Origin: Onchocerca volvulus
Taxonomy: Eukaryota; Nematoda; Chromadorea; Rhabditida; Onchocercidae
Reading direction: 5' to 3'
Assembly (NCBI GenBank): GCA_000499405.2
Contig: HG738138.1
Coordinates: forward strand, 21,710,824-21,774,823
DNA length: 64,000 bases
The notes beneath the pieces were generated by a model, which searched no databases, was not told the DNA's origin, and saw nothing but the letters and a program-made list of their open reading frames with translations. This document shows, piece after piece, positions 12,963 to 27,700 of this stretch. Position numbers and translations under genes: made by a program. Position 1 is the first letter of the stretch, and each line of letters opens with the position of its first letter.

Positions 12963-15203
12963 TAAAAATGAAAAATAAAGCGAAAAAGACTTTTCAGACT
13001 AACTCATACAACGAAAAAACAAACCACAAATTAATTCATTGGCTGCCTGGCATTTCATCACACCGATTCCCAAGCCCTACGCTTGAGATTAAAGATTTTC
13101 ATTCCGCACACCTTAGTAAAATAAGTGCCATTAACATAAAGGTCAGGGGTTCTGACCTCTGAATGAGTAGTGCAAAAGTACTGTAGAAGTGAGGGAGATG
13201 GGCTAAAATGGCGTTGAGCATGATCTTTTCACTTATTTACAATCTGATTAGCATCTCTGAAAACTGAAAGGAAATATTTGTTGCCCAAGAGTTGAACAGT
13301 GATGGCGATATATCATGTGTTCACAAGAGACAAGTAGCAACTAACATGCAGTTGTCAGATTAGACTACTGATTCTATCAAAGGAGAAACCCGATCATCAG
13401 CATTTAAAAATGTAAATATTCTGCACGCTTAATCCAACGTCTTCTTTCACAAGGATTTATAATCATAGATTTCACCAGAGATATTGTTCATTCTTGACTA
13501 CTACTTGAGAGCAGAATTTAGAAAAATCCCCTAATTTTACGTCCTGATTTCGATCATTCTGGGACAATTACTATATAATAAATCCGAATAATCTCAAAAG
13601 TTGTGATTTATTCTTTCATAATTATTCGCTTTTTAATATTTCTAAATCATTCTTATGACCTTTCGTTCCACAGAGATATAGAATTCAATATGAATCATTT
13701 AAATTATAAACCCTATTACTCTTCCTAAGCATTTGCATATCTTCGACAAATTGATTTGCCTTTGCCCTATATTTCTGTGTAGAAATATTTCTAATCTCAA
13801 AATTCACACTTTGCGGTTGCAGTAACTCCTGATGTCTGAACATTTGAATATATTTTAGGACAGCAGCATTTGAATATATTTTACATTTGAATATATTTTA
13901 CAGTAAACCACTAAAAAAATCACTTTATTCCTTATTCACCAATTTCTTTCTCTCTTCCAAAGCTAAAATATGAACAAGTACAGTAAAAGGATGAAGACAA
14001 AATTTTCAAAGAAAAAGTTATACACACAGGAATAATAAAAGTGAGTTTCTTTTTTGCATACATCAAAACGATATATGATGAAGTGTGACAGCTTATCTTA
14101 TGACATATTGGGCATATAGCATTAAATTTTGCGACAATCATGTTGAAACCACTCCTTTTTAGAGAGAAGTTCATTGTCCTTGAAACTTAGCAGAGGTATT
14201 GCTTCTTTTTTTTTTTTATATTTAAAATAGTTCAGCAACCAATAAACTTGGTATAGGTCAACAATTCTGGGAATCCAAGTCAGTCACTTCCTTTCCTTTA
14301 TTAAATTTAGTGTCAAATTCCAGAATGGAATTGAGATATCATTAGTTACAACCACAACCCAATATCACTACATAAGTTTCTTCTAATATTTTAAATGAAT
14401 AACAGGACATATTTAAACTTAATTAAATGAATAAAAGTATATTCTTTCTTTCAAATAAAATGTGCAAAAAGTTAGTAAAATAATTGTTATCAAAATATAC
14501 AGAAAATATAACAGATCAAAAAGTTTTTCTTCCAAAAACAGAAAAGAAAAAAAAACTGAAAATAACATGAAGAATCCTGGTTTCAAATATCATGAAATGA
14601 TTCCAAAACCGAAATTTTTACATAAACTGTTCTGTTAATTAAAATGTTTCTTTCAGGGAAAGTGAATATTGTTATAATTTACAATTTTAATGTTGTTTTC
14701 TCTATGCACTTCAAATCCATTCATTAATTCCACAGAGTTTCATGAACTGAAAAAACCAATCTCTAAATTTACTTTATCTCTAACCGCATAATTTGAAATC
14801 CCTAATCAAAACTCTATAAAACGAACCTGCCAATCTGCAAAAATTTCCCATTTCATTAACCATAAAATCGTAATCAAGTTATTATTTATGTTAAAATAAC
14901 AGTTTCACAATAACTGCAAAACATTTTGAGCAAAAACAGATAAAATCTACACCATTACAATCTAATTGAACCTAATTAAAAATTAGTGGAATGTTTGGCA
15001 AAATTTGCACAAAATAAAGAATAACATCTTAATCGCCTTCATCTCTATGAGAAGAAAAAACTTTTCAATTGATAAGATTTGTAAAAGAAATTTGGCTTCT
15101 TAAAGCGAAAAGTTCTTCCAAATATCAATTTACAAAACGAAAAAGAGTTCCTCCACAGTAAATTCACTTCCTGCTATTTTGGGACAGTATTATCCAAGTA
15201 ACA
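12963..15203. other. Interval between EF-Ts and rin-1, no supported gene
   Basis: Contains the 3' flank of rin-1 and the promoter side of EF-Ts. A small hairpin (AGGTCAG, 5-nt loop, CTGACCT) sits at 13140-13158. The word CATTTGAATATATTTTA occurs three times at 13841-13857, 13867-13883 and 13884-13900. No further exon or RNA gene was found, and no clear AATAAA signal was found close below the rin-1 stop. Confidence 0.5.
13841..13900. repeat. Three direct copies of a 17-bp word
   Basis: CATTTGAATATATTTTA is repeated exactly three times, the last two head to tail, the first 9 bp away. Local tandem duplication. Confidence 0.8.
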
Positions 15204-15789
15204 TCAAGAAAGTGAGGAAACTGTAAATTTGGGCCAAGCTATTTTTGCTTCATGTCGCTTATAAGCAAACAGATGCGCTTTATGCGCTTGCCTTAATTGA
15301 TGACGAATTAAATCAGGACATTCATTTGCCAGCAGACACGTCTCGTAACCATCAACTAGAAGATATCTGAAATTAAACGTCTCACAAAAAAAAGTTAAAA
15401 ATTTGCAAATAAATATTCAGAGAAGTGTCTCAATTACAAATTCGACAGCAAATTCATCGTTTGAAATGTGTTTTCAATGTATGGAAGATCGTGTGTGAGA
15501 CTTTATTAGCAGTTATTCATCTTAATTTTAAATATTACTATTTAATCAAGACATAAGCAAAGGTTATAAGAAGGACATACAATCCATGATCTTCAGGATT
15601 TGTAATGCCAAACTGATGTGCGATAACGCGACATAGCTTTCCAGCGGTCATTTGCGGTACACCAGGAAATGTGTGATATCGGATAGAACCATCTAGTTCA
15701 TCCGGGACGGCTACCTTCACAAAAGCATCTGATGATGATAAAAGTACTGGACTAACACTGCCTAATGAAGAACAGTATGACCCATCTTC
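15204..15789 (-). other. rin-1: Exons encoding the C-terminal Ras-association domain of rin-1
   Basis: The last two exons (15789-15581 and 15366-15204) encode an RA/ubiquitin-like fold starting at about residue 1535 (KVAVPDELDGSIRYHTFPG), continuing through TAGKLCRVIAHQFGI, EDHGLYLLVDGYETCLLANE and CPDLIRHQLRQAHKAHLFAY, and ending 23 residues later at the TGA at 15204-15206. Order VPS9 then RA at the extreme C-terminus is the hallmark of RIN proteins. Confidence 0.9.
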
Positions 15790-18700
15790 CTATAAACAAA
15801 AAAGAAAAAAAAATTATTTCTTGAGTCTTAAAAAAACTAAAATTCAAAGGAAAAAAATTAAGATACCGTTACTGAAGAGTCATCCACTTGGCCCAATTTT
15901 CGAATGCTTTCCGTATTTTTTAGCACGTCAATAGCAGAAAATAGAGTAATGAGGTAGTAACTAGAATCACCAGTAGTCAGCAACTGTTTTGGGAGCAGCT
16001 CCCACATATACCATGCTTCAACTTCACAGCCGACCGTTGATGTACGTGCCAACAAGTACACTAACCATCGTACCAGTTCTAAATTTAACTCATTCCATCA
16101 TTTAGATAATTCCCTTCTAACCTCATTTAACAATCAAAATTAATGTCAATTCAAAAGTCAAGATTGCATAAATAATCGTCGGCAAACAGAGCAACGAATG
16201 AAAGTTATCAAGTAACCCAGACTTGAATTCACTTTCACATCAACCAATGTACAAGGACTTTCATGACAAAGTGTTATACCTTTGTATTTTACTGCATATT
16301 TATTACTACAATCATTGTCGGAAAAATCTAACCTTAAATAAATTTAACCAATTTTATTAATGCTAACCATCAGCAGGAGGCAAAGCTTTAATCTTGCTGC
16401 ATTCGATGCTAACCGGGTCATAATTTTCTATATCACCATTCGGATTATCGCAGTTTTGTTGTTTACCAATCGCCAAAAATATCACTCGCAGTAAATTTTC
16501 CAGTTTTTTCAACGGTGAATAATGATGTTGCATTTTTCGCAAGCAAATCTTAATTGTTTCCATTTTTTGCGTTGTGGGTGGCGTGAACTAAAATCATTAC
16601 AGTCAAAAAAGTATAAATTCTTCAAATTCTAGTGAGCCAAAAATGAGTTGCAAATTTATCAAATTTCAATAGTCCAAAAATGATTTTATTTGAATTATCA
16701 CAAAATTTTTACAGAATCATCCACTATAATATTAATCAATATCATACAAAAAGAACATACTTTACAGCGGACTCCAAAGCCTAACTGCTCCGGCGATAAA
16801 GTTCGAACATAAGTAAGATTTTCCGAAAGTGCTTGAAGCCAACCATTTTTTGAATATTCGCGTACCATCAAGTGATAAAGATGTGGTTTCACTGGGTCTA
16901 AAATTTAATATTTCAATTAAAATTTTCTCAAAAATATGAAAAGGATTATTGTCTATCCAGAATCTTAGAAAAACCCTTCAATTTCAATTTGATAGAAGCA
17001 GTACGATCCAATGTAAACAAACAAATCAGGAATTGCATAGTATTAACACAATCAATAAAAAAATAAAACTTACAAAGAACAATTTTGTGCAAAACAGCTT
17101 CCAAAATTGCATCAATATTCAAAAATTCGTTAGCATTTAGTCGTGCGCGTTCTTTCTCGATTAGATCATGAAGTTCGCCTTCTCCATGCTTTACTAGATA
17201 ATTCTTTAAACCATTTAAAAACTGTCGAACATTTCGAATTACCACCTTAAATATGCACATTTTCTATATTATGCGAAAAAAAAAAGATCCCATTTGAATT
17301 TGCTGAGTGATTTGAAATTTTTGCGCATGCATTAAAACTCATTACTGCATAATACTATTTAAAACTTGGAATCTTTTCCTTTCTCATTATCGTTTATTTA
17401 CCTAAAACTATTCATCTAAATTTAGAAATTGCTTGATTAGGTCTAAAGATTACTCACTGCTATCAATTTAAAAAAAAAAAAAAAAAAAAGAAATTAAAAG
17501 ATACCTGTGGATCGCATTCTTCTGCTTCAAATGTACATTCGATGAAACGACGTAAAGTAGCACCGAACACAGTATTTTCCTTTTGTGATAGCCTAAAACT
17601 GATAACCTCAGTTAAACATATCAACACAAGATTGTTTTCATGGATCTAATTTCTCTAATAATTTAACAAAAAATATTCCGTAAGAATTCAAAGTCGATTT
17701 ACCTTTCAACATATTCCTGAATTTTTGTACCCGGATCTGCGCTCAAACTATTTTTCAACCGTGGCGGCGAAATAATGGGTGAGAGCGCGCGAATGCTTGT
17801 TGGAATGTCATCTAGAGACTCAAGCCAAGAATCACCAAGCTTCGAATATCGTGGAAGAATATGCGGCAGCTAAAAATCATACAAATAGTATAAAATAAGG
17901 ACATAGAAAAGCATAGATACTTCATACATGCTAATGAAATTAAATAATTACAATTTCCAGATCCAAAACTGAAATGGTCCACTAATTAGTCACGAATAAC
18001 ATGATTAACAAACATACTGAATGTGTGTTTGTAGATTTATGGCTATCTATAGTGGCTGTTCCATCCGACATTTCTCCAGCATTACTAACGTTCATCATTG
18101 AATTTGATGCTTCCGGATCTCCGCTACCACTCGTAAATGATTTACTGAAATTAAGGAAATCGTTGCGCAAAATTAAATTTCTTCTTAATGAATGATTCTA
18201 CCAAAGTAAAGAGACCGAATAATTTCGAAATGTTATAAGTTCTGACAAAAAATAAAATGAACCAGATTGTTTCAAGTTGCTGTTGCCGATCCAAGCCATC
18301 TTCGCTTTTCAAATGAGCATTAATGTTTATAATACCATTACGTCGACCATCTGATTCTATGTTATTGTTTAATTGATTATCAGATCTTCGAATCACTACG
18401 CCATAGTCATCGTTATCTTGAATTACAGAGAAACGAAATTTTAGCGTCTAAATGTAAATAATAAAAAAAAATTAAAAAAATAAAAAAAAAATGGTACAAA
18501 CGCTGAAAAATTGATCTAAATTGCTAAAAAATCGGAAGCGTGTCCGTGAATTTAGAAATCTCGATTAAGGATTCTTATCACCATCCAAAATAAACCAGAA
18601 AAAAAGAAAATGATATTGTTCTTAATTTACACTAGAGCAAATTAAAATGAATATTTCTAAAACAAACAAATAAATCATACTCCGACTATCGTCCACATTG

Positions 18701-21700
18701 GACTGTAATTTCTGCAAACTTCTTCCCTCATCACCGTCATAACTCATCTCTAACGAACAAATCACTTCATCATCACCTTCTTCAGCAATCGCTTCGTCTA
18801 AAGAAAAACAAAATTATTAGTATTAAGAATAAGATACGACAAATTTAAAATAAACAAAACAACGATCAATGCATGGCCAGCTTGCTTATTTCATAGAAAT
18901 AATTTTAACAACAAATAACGAATGATGTGATAGTTCGCTTATATTAAACAAGCATCATTTTCTTGCCACTGCTTTGGAATACATAAAAACAATGATATGA
19001 AAATTTCGTTTTCAAACCCGAGCTTCCCACGAAAAGAAACCTCTAAGCCATTCGCTCTAAAGTGCATGAAAGCTTCAAATCATTCCTCAACGCTAAAACT
19101 TATAAGAATAAAAAGTAACCTAGAACAATTTGATTCGTGTCGTGGTTTCGTGTAAGAGTGGATGGTTTTTCATCACCATAATGCGCCAAATCCAACAAAT
19201 TCTCCCAAACATTGGAATCCCACGGTTCATTGAAGACTGTTCCAGCGATACTAACATCATCATCGTCTTTATCATTTTGATCTTGACTTGAAGACCCCGT
19301 TTTCACTAGAAAATTGGTAAATCTTGGGTTGAAAAAAAAATTTACTTCCATATGAAATTTATAGAGGCCGATATCTTTATAAATCAATTGGCTGTTAACT
19401 GAATTTTAGAATAACATTCAGAATTTTAATTTTCTTAACAAAATAGCTAATTTATAATACGAAATCATTACATGGCTAGTTTCAACGAACTTTGCTTTAG
19501 CTATCACCATAAACTTTAGTAGTAACTTTTCGTTAGAGAAAATTCTTTAATTTAATTAGGAATGATGCATTCGTTAAAGGATATCTCTTATTAAAGAATT
19601 TAACAGGAAAATTTAAATCCTTGAAATAATTCAAAAACTGACCAATCAAGTCTGTTTTCATTGATGTATCGATGGATTCTGATAAATGAGCATATTCAGA
19701 TGCTAAGTTTTCGCAGGCATTTTTATTACAAATAGGCGTATCATCAGAATTTTCCAGTCGTAAATGAACAGGACTTTCGGATGATGATGGCAGTGAAGGG
19801 AGGACTTTTGATAATACTAAAAATGTGATTTTTCAATTTTTTCTCTTACAAAGAATGTCACAAGGCATTAAAGTTAAAGATGTATCTAGGAAAAGCTTAG
19901 GCTACACAATTGACAAGTAACTTTCACACTGCTTTCTATATTCCACGTTTTGTGCATAAAACAGGATTAAGATTTAAAATAATCAAAAACCCGAAAAAAT
20001 AAACTCAAGTGAGTATTTTAACAAATTTTTTAAAATGAAAAATTTTTCAATAGATATAACACTGTGCAATAAATTTGAAGGCGTTAACAGTTTATTGTCA
20101 AGCACAACCTAAATTGTCATTTCCGGTAGTCATTCCTCGAGAATGCAGCTTATTCTGTGACGAACTTCCAATCGCCACCGCAGTTAAACTTTTCTTTAAT
20201 AGAGGTACTTGTGGAGTTGGCCGAATCTACAAAGAAAGTTAAAAATTAAGAAATTATCGAAAATTTAAAAAAATTATTAGAAAAAATCATAAATAGCTTC
20301 CTTTGGGAAATAATATTAGTTCTCCGATTCATTTTTTCGTAGTTATAGGGAAAATAACGAGATGAGAAAAGTTTGATTTTTAAAAATGAAACAAATTCAA
20401 CTAAGGAATGAATGACTGAAGATAACGACATAATGATAACTGGAATTGGAAAATGACTACACCACTAATTAATGGGATGAATGGATTGAACTTAGAGCTA
20501 CTAAACGGAAAAATATTCCAATTACAAAAAAAAAATATTGTGATAATTATGTTAGTCTCACTTACCAATATTCTTGGAAAAGGACAATATAAATGTTGGC
20601 AAAACTATCATTAATACTCTTGTGTTACTGCTATTGAATAAGAATGATTAACAAACAAAAAAGAAAACAAAATTAGTTAGGAAAAGAACAAAGAAAAATA
20701 AAAAATAAAGAGGGAGATTCGTATATAGTAAACGATTTATTCCATCAAAACTCGAATACACAAGTTCTTGATAAGGAATGAAGTTAATATTAAGAAATGG
20801 CAGTAATGACTGATTTTCTCTAAAAATAGATGACAAGTTATATGGAGTAAAAGATAAACCTTGGCAAATTTTTGACGATTTTTCAATTCACTATTCACTG
20901 CTGACCAAATAGCTGTTTGTTCTTTAGAAAAAATATTCCCAGCAGAGGTAAAGCGCTCACTATTCGTGTTACTATCAGATGGTGAAGAAACATTATGAGT
21001 AAAGGAAAGCCCTGAAATATCAGGAAAATTTTTAACTTTCTGAATGAAATTCCGGAGAGAAATGGATAATAATCCAATCTTGACGTAAATAAAATAAATT
21101 ATAATCGACTTCCAATTATTAATTTTCCAAAAACGAGTTTTCTAAATTTTATAAAAAAACTAAAAAAAAAAAAAAAAATCGCAAAAGTAATTCATGGTTA
21201 CAAGAATATGCAAAGCATTTCCAAGACAGCTATAAATGCAATATTCTCAAAACTAATTTCAGAAAAAAGTGAATTACAAATCATTAGCATTGAATAACCT
21301 ATCACTTTTCAATATTACAATTAACTCTGTTTCATATATACACATATACAATTACACACAAAACACACATCCACACACCAAAAAACACAAATTTATATGC
21401 CACTTCCGTTCATCTCTCAATAAACATTAATTGTTTACCTCATAAATCTCAGCCAGAATTTCTGGCCGTAATTTCCAAAAGTTTTAAATTTCACCTGTAG
21501 TGAAAGAACTTACTCCACTGTTTTTTTCGGAAAGAGATTAGAGGTATGTGAAGCTGAACAAAAGCACAGGCCACGTCCAATCATGTCCGCTTACCAGTAT
21601 TTCCTAATTAATTGTAGGGAAAGAAGTGATAAAAAATGCACCGCCTGCCATTGGTGATGAATTTTGATGGATTTCTTCAAAAATTGTATGAAATGATGAA

Positions 21701-24700
21701 GCGCAACAAACTTAGCATTTACACAGCTTCATTCACAAAACATAGGAATAGTAGATATTGAAGCACAGCAATACAAACTGATCTATCTATGGCAACAACT
21801 CATACATACTTAACATTTACCTCTTTTAACAGCGGATGGACTCCATGCACAAGTCTGAGTAGAAGCTGATGATAATGAGTCAGTGTTGCTACTGGTGTGC
21901 GCAAAAACTCGTTCTCTAGAGTGTCTTTCGCTGTGAAACCTGAAATTGATGGGAAAAATTTTACAATAGAGATGATGGGATGATGAGCAGTAGTAATATA
22001 ATTTAGTGCTATAAGAAAGAGTAATCGAAACATCAAGAGCAAGTCACTGAAAGAATTCACATTCAAATTTAAATAATTCAATAAAACCAAATTTTCTAAA
22101 CTGAAGAGATGAAAGAACACTAAAATTCTTTGGATAAGTTAGAATACAATCAGGCTAGGAAAAGAAATATTTTCAGAAAGCATGACTGCGGGAGCAAAAA
22201 AATTACGAGCTTGCTCAGATAGCTATTGCACTATCACAAGAAAACTAACAACGGTAGCACTCAGCAAGAGGAAAATAATTATCGACCACTTCTAGATTAG
22301 ATTCAGCAAGGTGCCAACATGTTTGAAGACTGCGAAATTAATTACATGTTTGAACCAGTAAGCAAAATATATGATTTAGAAATGAAGAAATTTTAAGACT
22401 ACGAAAACGGAGAATGTTTTTAAATTTTTAGGTATCTTGCACAAACGTATAGGTAATTAGAGAAAATTACTCGAATCATCTGTTAATTGAAGTCTCTTTT
22501 TTCAAAGTATAGAATCAATTCTCACCTAACTATTAAATACTTTGATGAAATCTTTTTGAAAACAAAATTTGAAGAAAAAAATCGAATCTTTAAAAAAAGC
22601 AAATAAAAATTATTAATGTAAACACGCATTTTCAAACAAAAACAAAGCAGTTCAGTAAGAACAATCATGTACTTTTTAATCAAAGATCGACAAAGAATTT
22701 TAAAAATGATGCAGGAATTTATAATTTATTATGTCAACTTCATAAATTCGAACCCAGACCATAATTTCATAAAGACTTAATAAGTGGACGGAAATTCCAT
22801 CTTGAAAAAGATGCAAAGAATCGGGGGAACTCGGAGTGAAAAATCGAAACTAATATTGTCTGCGCGAGATGACGACAATAATTCGAAGGAAAAAGAGGGG
22901 ACAGCCTTGAAAAGCCCAAATGAGTTCGAATGAAATGTGAACGAACTCAAAAGACCAAAACTACTTCCTACCGTTATTACCACAACTACTACTGAGTTGA
23001 ATAGAATAATTTCTTCAACTTCAAATCACTCTCCTTCTATCTCTCTATCGTCGTGGTCAAACATCCGAATTATATCCTACATCGAATATCAAGCAATTAC
23101 ACCTGTAATTATGGAATTTTTGCAACATGCTCATTTTTTTTCTAACCCGCTTATTCATGCTGAATTCAATGAAATCAGAACATTAATGGCACAGAGCAAC
23201 CTAATTTTAACTTATAACCACAATAAGAAATTAATCTAACAACACTGCAAATTTATACTTTTGAAGAGCGGAACAATTTTGGAAATCATCCGCTCAATTA
23301 GTGCAAAAAGGGCGAAATGTCACCAATTTTCGATAAAATGTTCAATATTTTGAATGAATTTTCTTTTGGCAAGACAAGAAATCTAACAGTGGAATATCTG
23401 TGTTAAGAAAACAGAAAAATGAACCAGAGAAAAGATAATGGAAGAGATAACAAATTCGAATTCAGTAGTGAAAAGCAATGAAATCCTTCGATTGATTGAA
23501 AAGATGGCATTTTAAATCAGCGTATCCAATTTGTTCAAAGTGATAAAATATCTTCAATTCTTATCGAAGAAAAAGAATATAAAGGTAGCAAGAGATTCTC
23601 AGTGATTCATTACACAATTATAAATTTCATTACTAAATCTATCCATTGTTACTGCTATTTATTTTACTTAATCCTAATTCGAATTTTTATATTTCTTGTC
23701 TCCTTAATGCGATGATGAGTTTTCCCAAGGCTGCTAAATTAAAAGAAAAAGAAACAAAATCCTGGACGAACCTATGGACAAGAGCATTTAGTTTTCAAAA
23801 CTCCAACGAGAATGCTGAATGTTAGAAGAACAATTTGAGTTATTTAATAAATAACAAATAATTTTTAACAATTTAAATTATTTTATTTAATGATTCAAAA
23901 GAAAAAAAAAACGAAAAAAAGTTTAGTTTGAAAAGTATAGATAGGTAATTGATATGTCGGTTTTGAAGAAAAAGATAAGTAAATTTGTGCTTTTTAACGC
24001 TTACTGTTGTAAATACTCTTTTCATTAAATCGAACGCGATCCACCGAATTCAAGTCATATGAAAGAATGATATTAAACAAGCCTATATTTATTATGTGAA
24101 ATTATGCCTAAACACCGCTTTTGTAACAAAAAAGTGTGCGATTTCTTCTGAAAAGGGTTGGTAAGAAATCAATTAGTGAACAAAGAAACATGAGTTGCCC
24201 AAAAATTCCCGATAAAGATAGCAAAAGCAAACTAAAAGCAAAATAATATTAGGTCAGTAATTTTGATTTTTCAACCGATTCAATCTTTTAATGTCGTAAA
24301 CTTAGTATCGCAGAGATGAGTTGTATCTCTATTTTAAATGCGATAATGAGCGATCACAAAGCGACTGAAGTTCTGAGTTTCATTTCAATAGATTACGTTT
24401 CTTAAAGAGAAAAAAACCTCATCCTAGATCAGATTCAATCTGAACAAAAACAAACCAATAATATCTTTCTTTCGTGTGACCTTTTTAATTATAAAGCTGA
24501 AATAAAAGTGAAATTATAGGCTGGTAACAGAAGAAAACGGTACCGAATAAACTGAGACTGTTACAAAATCAACAAATTTAATTACCATTATTCCACAGAT
24601 CGAAACAATTTAAAATGGTTCCTTATGTTTGTACGCCGATCTAATTGTTTGGCTTGCATATTTAAAACAGTAGCTATTATAAAAATTCATTTTTTGAATG

Positions 24701-27700
24701 CGTATTATTTTACTTATTTTTATGCAAATCAGAACTCATAAAACAATTAGCATTACAGCTATAATCTCTTTAAAGTATGAAAGCAGTCTGTTGCTATAGG
24801 AATTACGAATGAAAGCTACTTCTAATTCAAATAAAATTATTGAAATAAACATTTTACAATAAGAAATCAATCCCAAACTAAGCTGAACAGAATGAAAACT
24901 TGCAAACGAAAGTAATTAAATTTCACTACACATCGATGAATCAGAGAAACGATTCCTCCCTACAGGGATTTAAACTGTGGAAAGAAGTGTTGAATTGGTG
25001 AAGTATTGAAAAATGACTGGCATATTTGTAATATGTACGTTAAACACTGCAGAAAGATGATGATAATGATAATGAAGATAACGATAACACATCTGATGAT
25101 GGTAATGATCATTTTATGATTGACGAGAGCTGTAACCAAATAATATACGACTATTACGACGGTTACAAAAAATAAAGAGTTGCCTTTTACGAAAACATAT
25201 ATTTAGCAAAGAAAAAGTTAAACAGACATTTTGAATTTTAATTCTAAAAAAAGTTTCATGTCATCACAGTTTTCTTTTTTAAAAATATTGTTGTCAAATG
25301 GTTACAATTGGTGGTTTTTTCACTGATTTTATAATTACTAATTAACAACAATATTACTAGTAAAGCAGTTAGTAGAAATAGCTACTTTTACTATGTCTGA
25401 CACAATGGAAAATTAATTTGCTTAGTTTGCGTTGCTTATCTTTGTCTTAACTTCAATCAAGAAAAATGATTTTCGAATTTTTCACTTTTTTCAAATTTTT
25501 AAGAATTGATAAGTGCTAAATGTCTTCGATTTTAGCAAAATAGTTTATTGAATATAAAACTTGCTCAGAAAGAATACACGGCTAAATCAGATGAGAAAAC
25601 AAATCTGTAATAAAAAGTAGTATACTGGGTGACCAGAGAATTCTGATAATCGCATATTATCAAAATCTGCTCTCCCGCCTAAAAAACATCGCCGTATTAA
25701 TAAATGGAGGGCACAATTTCTGTATGAAGGAAACAGACGAAACGAATTTCTCTCATTCAGGTTAACTGTAAAATCCAGAAAGATCCTTAAAAATAGCCCT
25801 TCGAAATTCATATGACCTAGAAAGTATGAGAAAGTTTAAAAATAAAAATCTTAGTTTTCAGCTCACAAATCAGCATCTCAGTTTAGACCGCTTCTCAAAA
25901 TCAATCTTCACCCAACAATCTATGATCAAATCCAACAGCGTTGTTCTTTCCTGACTTCTAATTTGCACAAAATATTGCAAGTCTTCAAAAATAAAAATAA
26001 AAGAGTGAAAAAACTAACTGTAGTAGAAAAAACTTAATTATTCGATAAAGTACCGTTATTAAGAGTAATAAATCCTACAAACATGAATTGTGTGAAGTAT
26101 GCATCATATACCAGAACTACTTGCGATTCTTATAATGATAACAATCTCGCTGTTTCCTGGCTAATCCACAATTTAAGAACAATGAATTAATCATTGTTCA
26201 CTATAGGCGTAAGTCTCTAGAATTTATAATTGCAAAGCTTTTAAATCTCTATTATATAGAACATATAATATTCTCCAATTCATTCATTCAATAACCATCA
26301 CGCAATTATCATGAAATTAAAATTTCCTGCAATTAAGGCAAACGAAAGTAGCGACAAATACGACATTTTCAGAAAATGAAATAAGAAATTTAAGGGATTA
26401 GCAGGGTGAAGAAAAATATCAAATATGAGAAATGGAACAGCAATATTGATAAAGGTTTTGAAATTGGTGTTAGTTCGAAAAATCTCAAAAGGATGCAGAA
26501 ATACGCAGCATAAACAACAGGTTCGATTGCAACACGAAAGCTGTCAATGCTCATTCAATGTTGCAGAAATGTCGTCTGCACATTTCTGCAACATTGAATG
26601 GATGACATACACATATAGATCCATGAATTATGTATCTCTACATCATCTCGTAGCCAAGGCAACAACAACAACAGTAAAGTAATAATTCGGGCATTATAAT
26701 TGGATTAAGACGAAGTACACTTCGCTTGCCCAGCAAAAGTAGCACTTTTACTATCCCATCAAGTATGGCTAAACAAGTGTCAGTATGACCCAGAATGACC
26801 CACAATAACCCAAATAATAACCCACAACTATGGATAAGAAAAATTGTGAGAGAAATTAAGGGATAGATATGTAAAGGATGAAAAAGAGAACAGACTATCA
26901 ACATGGTCAATAACAGGATTATACTCACGTAATTAAGGAGCTCTTTCATTCTCTTCATGATGAATACATGATGAGGTCAATTATTTCCAAATCTAGTGTA
27001 ATGAAGTATACTCAGAGAATCAAGTCCTTCTCTGAAGTTTAGTTTCTGGAACAAGGAAGACAGGAAGTGTCCGTAAAATTAAACCGAATCTTCAGATCAA
27101 GGTAACAAGCAACGAAAACAATCTCATTCATTATAATTTAAGATTCCTGCAATATTCAGAAATTTAGAAGTAATGCAAAAATATAATTAGGATTAAGTTG
27201 ATAAGCAATATCCTAAAAATCGAAATGTTTAATGAAAATGTATAAGCCATTGTCCTTAAAAAGATTTCTACAAAAAACATAAATAGATGACTAACTTTCT
27301 AGTGAAGATGTGTTCTGAACCATCATGATCGCCATATCTCAGATACTCCTGCTCAGTTTGTTTCGCCAGTTTCTTATGATTTGGTGATGATTTCTGGAGC
27401 AGATTCGCAACACAACAATTATTTGCTGTATTATTTGCATGTATACCTTTGATGTATTGCTTGCGTCGCACCACTGGTGTAACTAATCCTTCATTAATAG
27501 TCTAAAATGTGGGATATAGTTTTACTTGTTAGTATGCTAGGATCTAAATATCTGAATTTATAGCTAGAGAATGCAATTAAAACTATTATCAAGTGCAAGG
27601 AATAGTATTCGTTCAGATGCATTGGAATCCAGAAGTATTTATAATTGGTTAAACAACTGTAACAAATTTAAGTTATACCGTACAAATAAAAATAAAAAAT

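Larger units (their letters stand above)
21940..27295. other. rin-1 intron 15 (5.4 kb)
   Basis: Large intron between phase-2 exons 27501-27296 and 21939-21821. No other exon could be fitted. It carries the 21-bp-arm hairpin (26552-26600) and a short ACCC-containing repeat at 26784-26827 (units ATGACCCAGA, ATGACCCACA, ATAACCC variants, 10-12 bp apart). Its size leaves room for an internal promoter. Confidence 0.6.

Noticed and set aside
13140..13158. Hairpin around GGGTT resembling a tRNA T-arm
   Set aside because: No matching acceptor, D-arm or anticodon arm at the required distances.
12854..13162. 102-codon open frame on the plus strand
   Set aside because: It lies antisense to EF-Ts exon 1; the minus-strand reading gives a transit peptide in phase with the rest of EF-Ts.
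21800..22120. 106-codon minus-strand frame
   Set aside because: It covers rin-1 exon 16 in the wrong frame; the phase-correct reading is the rin-1 one.
22745..22765. Minus-strand GGGTTCGAATT, like a tRNA B box
   Set aside because: The flanking bases do not form a T-stem and no cloverleaf fits.
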